Both the position numbers and the translations under genes were made by a program. 64,000 nucleotides of DNA. Origin: Bacillus pseudomycoides. Lineage in GTDB: Bacteria > Bacillota > Bacilli > Bacillales > Bacillaceae_G. Positions 63,798 to 64,000 of this stretch are shown one piece after another; the first letter of the stretch is position 1, and each line of letters starts with the position of its first letter. Under the pieces are notes generated by a model. That model was not told where the DNA came from, searched no databases, and saw only the letters and a list, made by a program, of their open reading frames with translations. The stretch is taken from assembly GCF_002582035.1 (NCBI RefSeq), contig NZ_NUQE01000044.1, positions 20,545 to 84,544 of the forward strand. Direction: 5' to 3'.

Positions 63798-64000
63798 ATG
63801 GAACATTTTATATCATTATTTGAACAGCACAGTTATATTATTTTATTCACTGTTATTTTGATTGAACTGCTTGCGATTCCGATTTCGGCTGAATTCTTTA
63901 TGAGTTTTGCCGGATATTTTGTGTTTCAAGGAAAAATGGATTACACTTTGGCTATTCTGACAGCTATTGCTGCTGGAGGAGTTGGAATTACAGTCACATA
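63798..64000 (+). CDS. DedA family membrane protein, 5' end only
   Basis: CGGAGGA precedes ATG. The 67 codons visible give MEHFISLFEQHSYIILFTVI, then LIELLAIPISAEFFMSFAGY and AAGGVGITV, the start of a DedA/SNARE-associated protein (a family linked to lipid flipping and membrane potential). The gene runs off the window. Confidence 0.85.
   Translation, partial: MEHFISLFEQHSYIILFTVILIELLAIPISAEFFMSFAGYFVFQGKMDYTLAILTAIAAGGVGITVT

Noticed and set aside
1-64000. CRISPR arrays, tRNA or rRNA genes, phage or intact insertion sequences
   Set aside because: None was recognised: no regularly spaced direct repeats, no cloverleaf-like blocks and no transposase ORF.

Overview
The window is AT-rich chromosomal DNA of a Firmicute and almost certainly of the Bacillus cereus group. 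The evidence is a sleB-ypeB-yhcN/ylaJ germination operon, a kynU-kynB-kynA tryptophan-catabolic operon, a heterocycloanthracin-type peptide cluster, strong AGGAGG ribosome-binding sites with frequent TTG/GTG starts, and seven copies of the group-specific mobile repeat bcr1 flanked by TTTAT. No rRNA, tRNA, CRISPR array, intact transposase or prophage was seen. The species was not determined.

Layout. 1-11 kb holds housekeeping and conserved genes: a ribbon-helix-helix protein, a luciferase-like monooxygenase broken by a 13-bp tandem duplication, a HelD helicase, rpiA, a 2Fe-2S ferredoxin, a sigma factor followed by a ClpP paralogue, a P1 peptidase, DUF2515 and YmaF proteins. 11-19 kb holds a scar of decayed HAD and SDR fragments whose intact relatives lie 5-7 kb downstream, a GMC oxidoreductase, a LysE exporter, an MBL-fold hydrolase, a HAD phosphatase, two unknown proteins and an SDR. 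19-23 kb is the kynurenine-to-anthranilate operon with a divergent TetR gene and a 33-bp dyad between them. 25-28 kb is the cortex-lysis operon. 28-48 kb is mixed: lipoprotein, ABC exporter, homoserine dehydrogenase, DUF1835, DUF817, cytochrome P450, DUF1540, HAD, a PAS kinase, a two-component system next to a BcrC-like phosphatase, a macrolide-type glycosyltransferase and DUF3189. Two segments here (DUF817 and the glycosyltransferase) are each flanked by diverged direct repeats of intergenic sequence, which suggests insertion.

49-51 kb contains an MFS exporter preceded by an 18-codon leader ORF. Three RNA segments behind it can form two mutually exclusive stems, one of which buries the exporter's ribosome-binding site. 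This has the architecture of a translational attenuator and is the best candidate for an undescribed regulatory system. 51-58.6 kb is a complete azol(in)e-peptide set: two Cys-rich precursors made by a tandem duplication of about 844 bp, a ThiF-like partner protein, a fused E1-like/YcaO cyclodehydratase ending in PHPHP, and a double SagB-type dehydrogenase. No exporter or immunity gene is visible beside it.

58.6-63.5 kb is an accessory island. Two NTTRR-F1-like small proteins lie on inverted arms of about 620 bp that enclose two different sulfotransferases. The block contains four bcr1 copies, the outermost pair inverted, and its right edge abuts a truncated RND-efflux fragment. The window ends inside a DedA-family gene.
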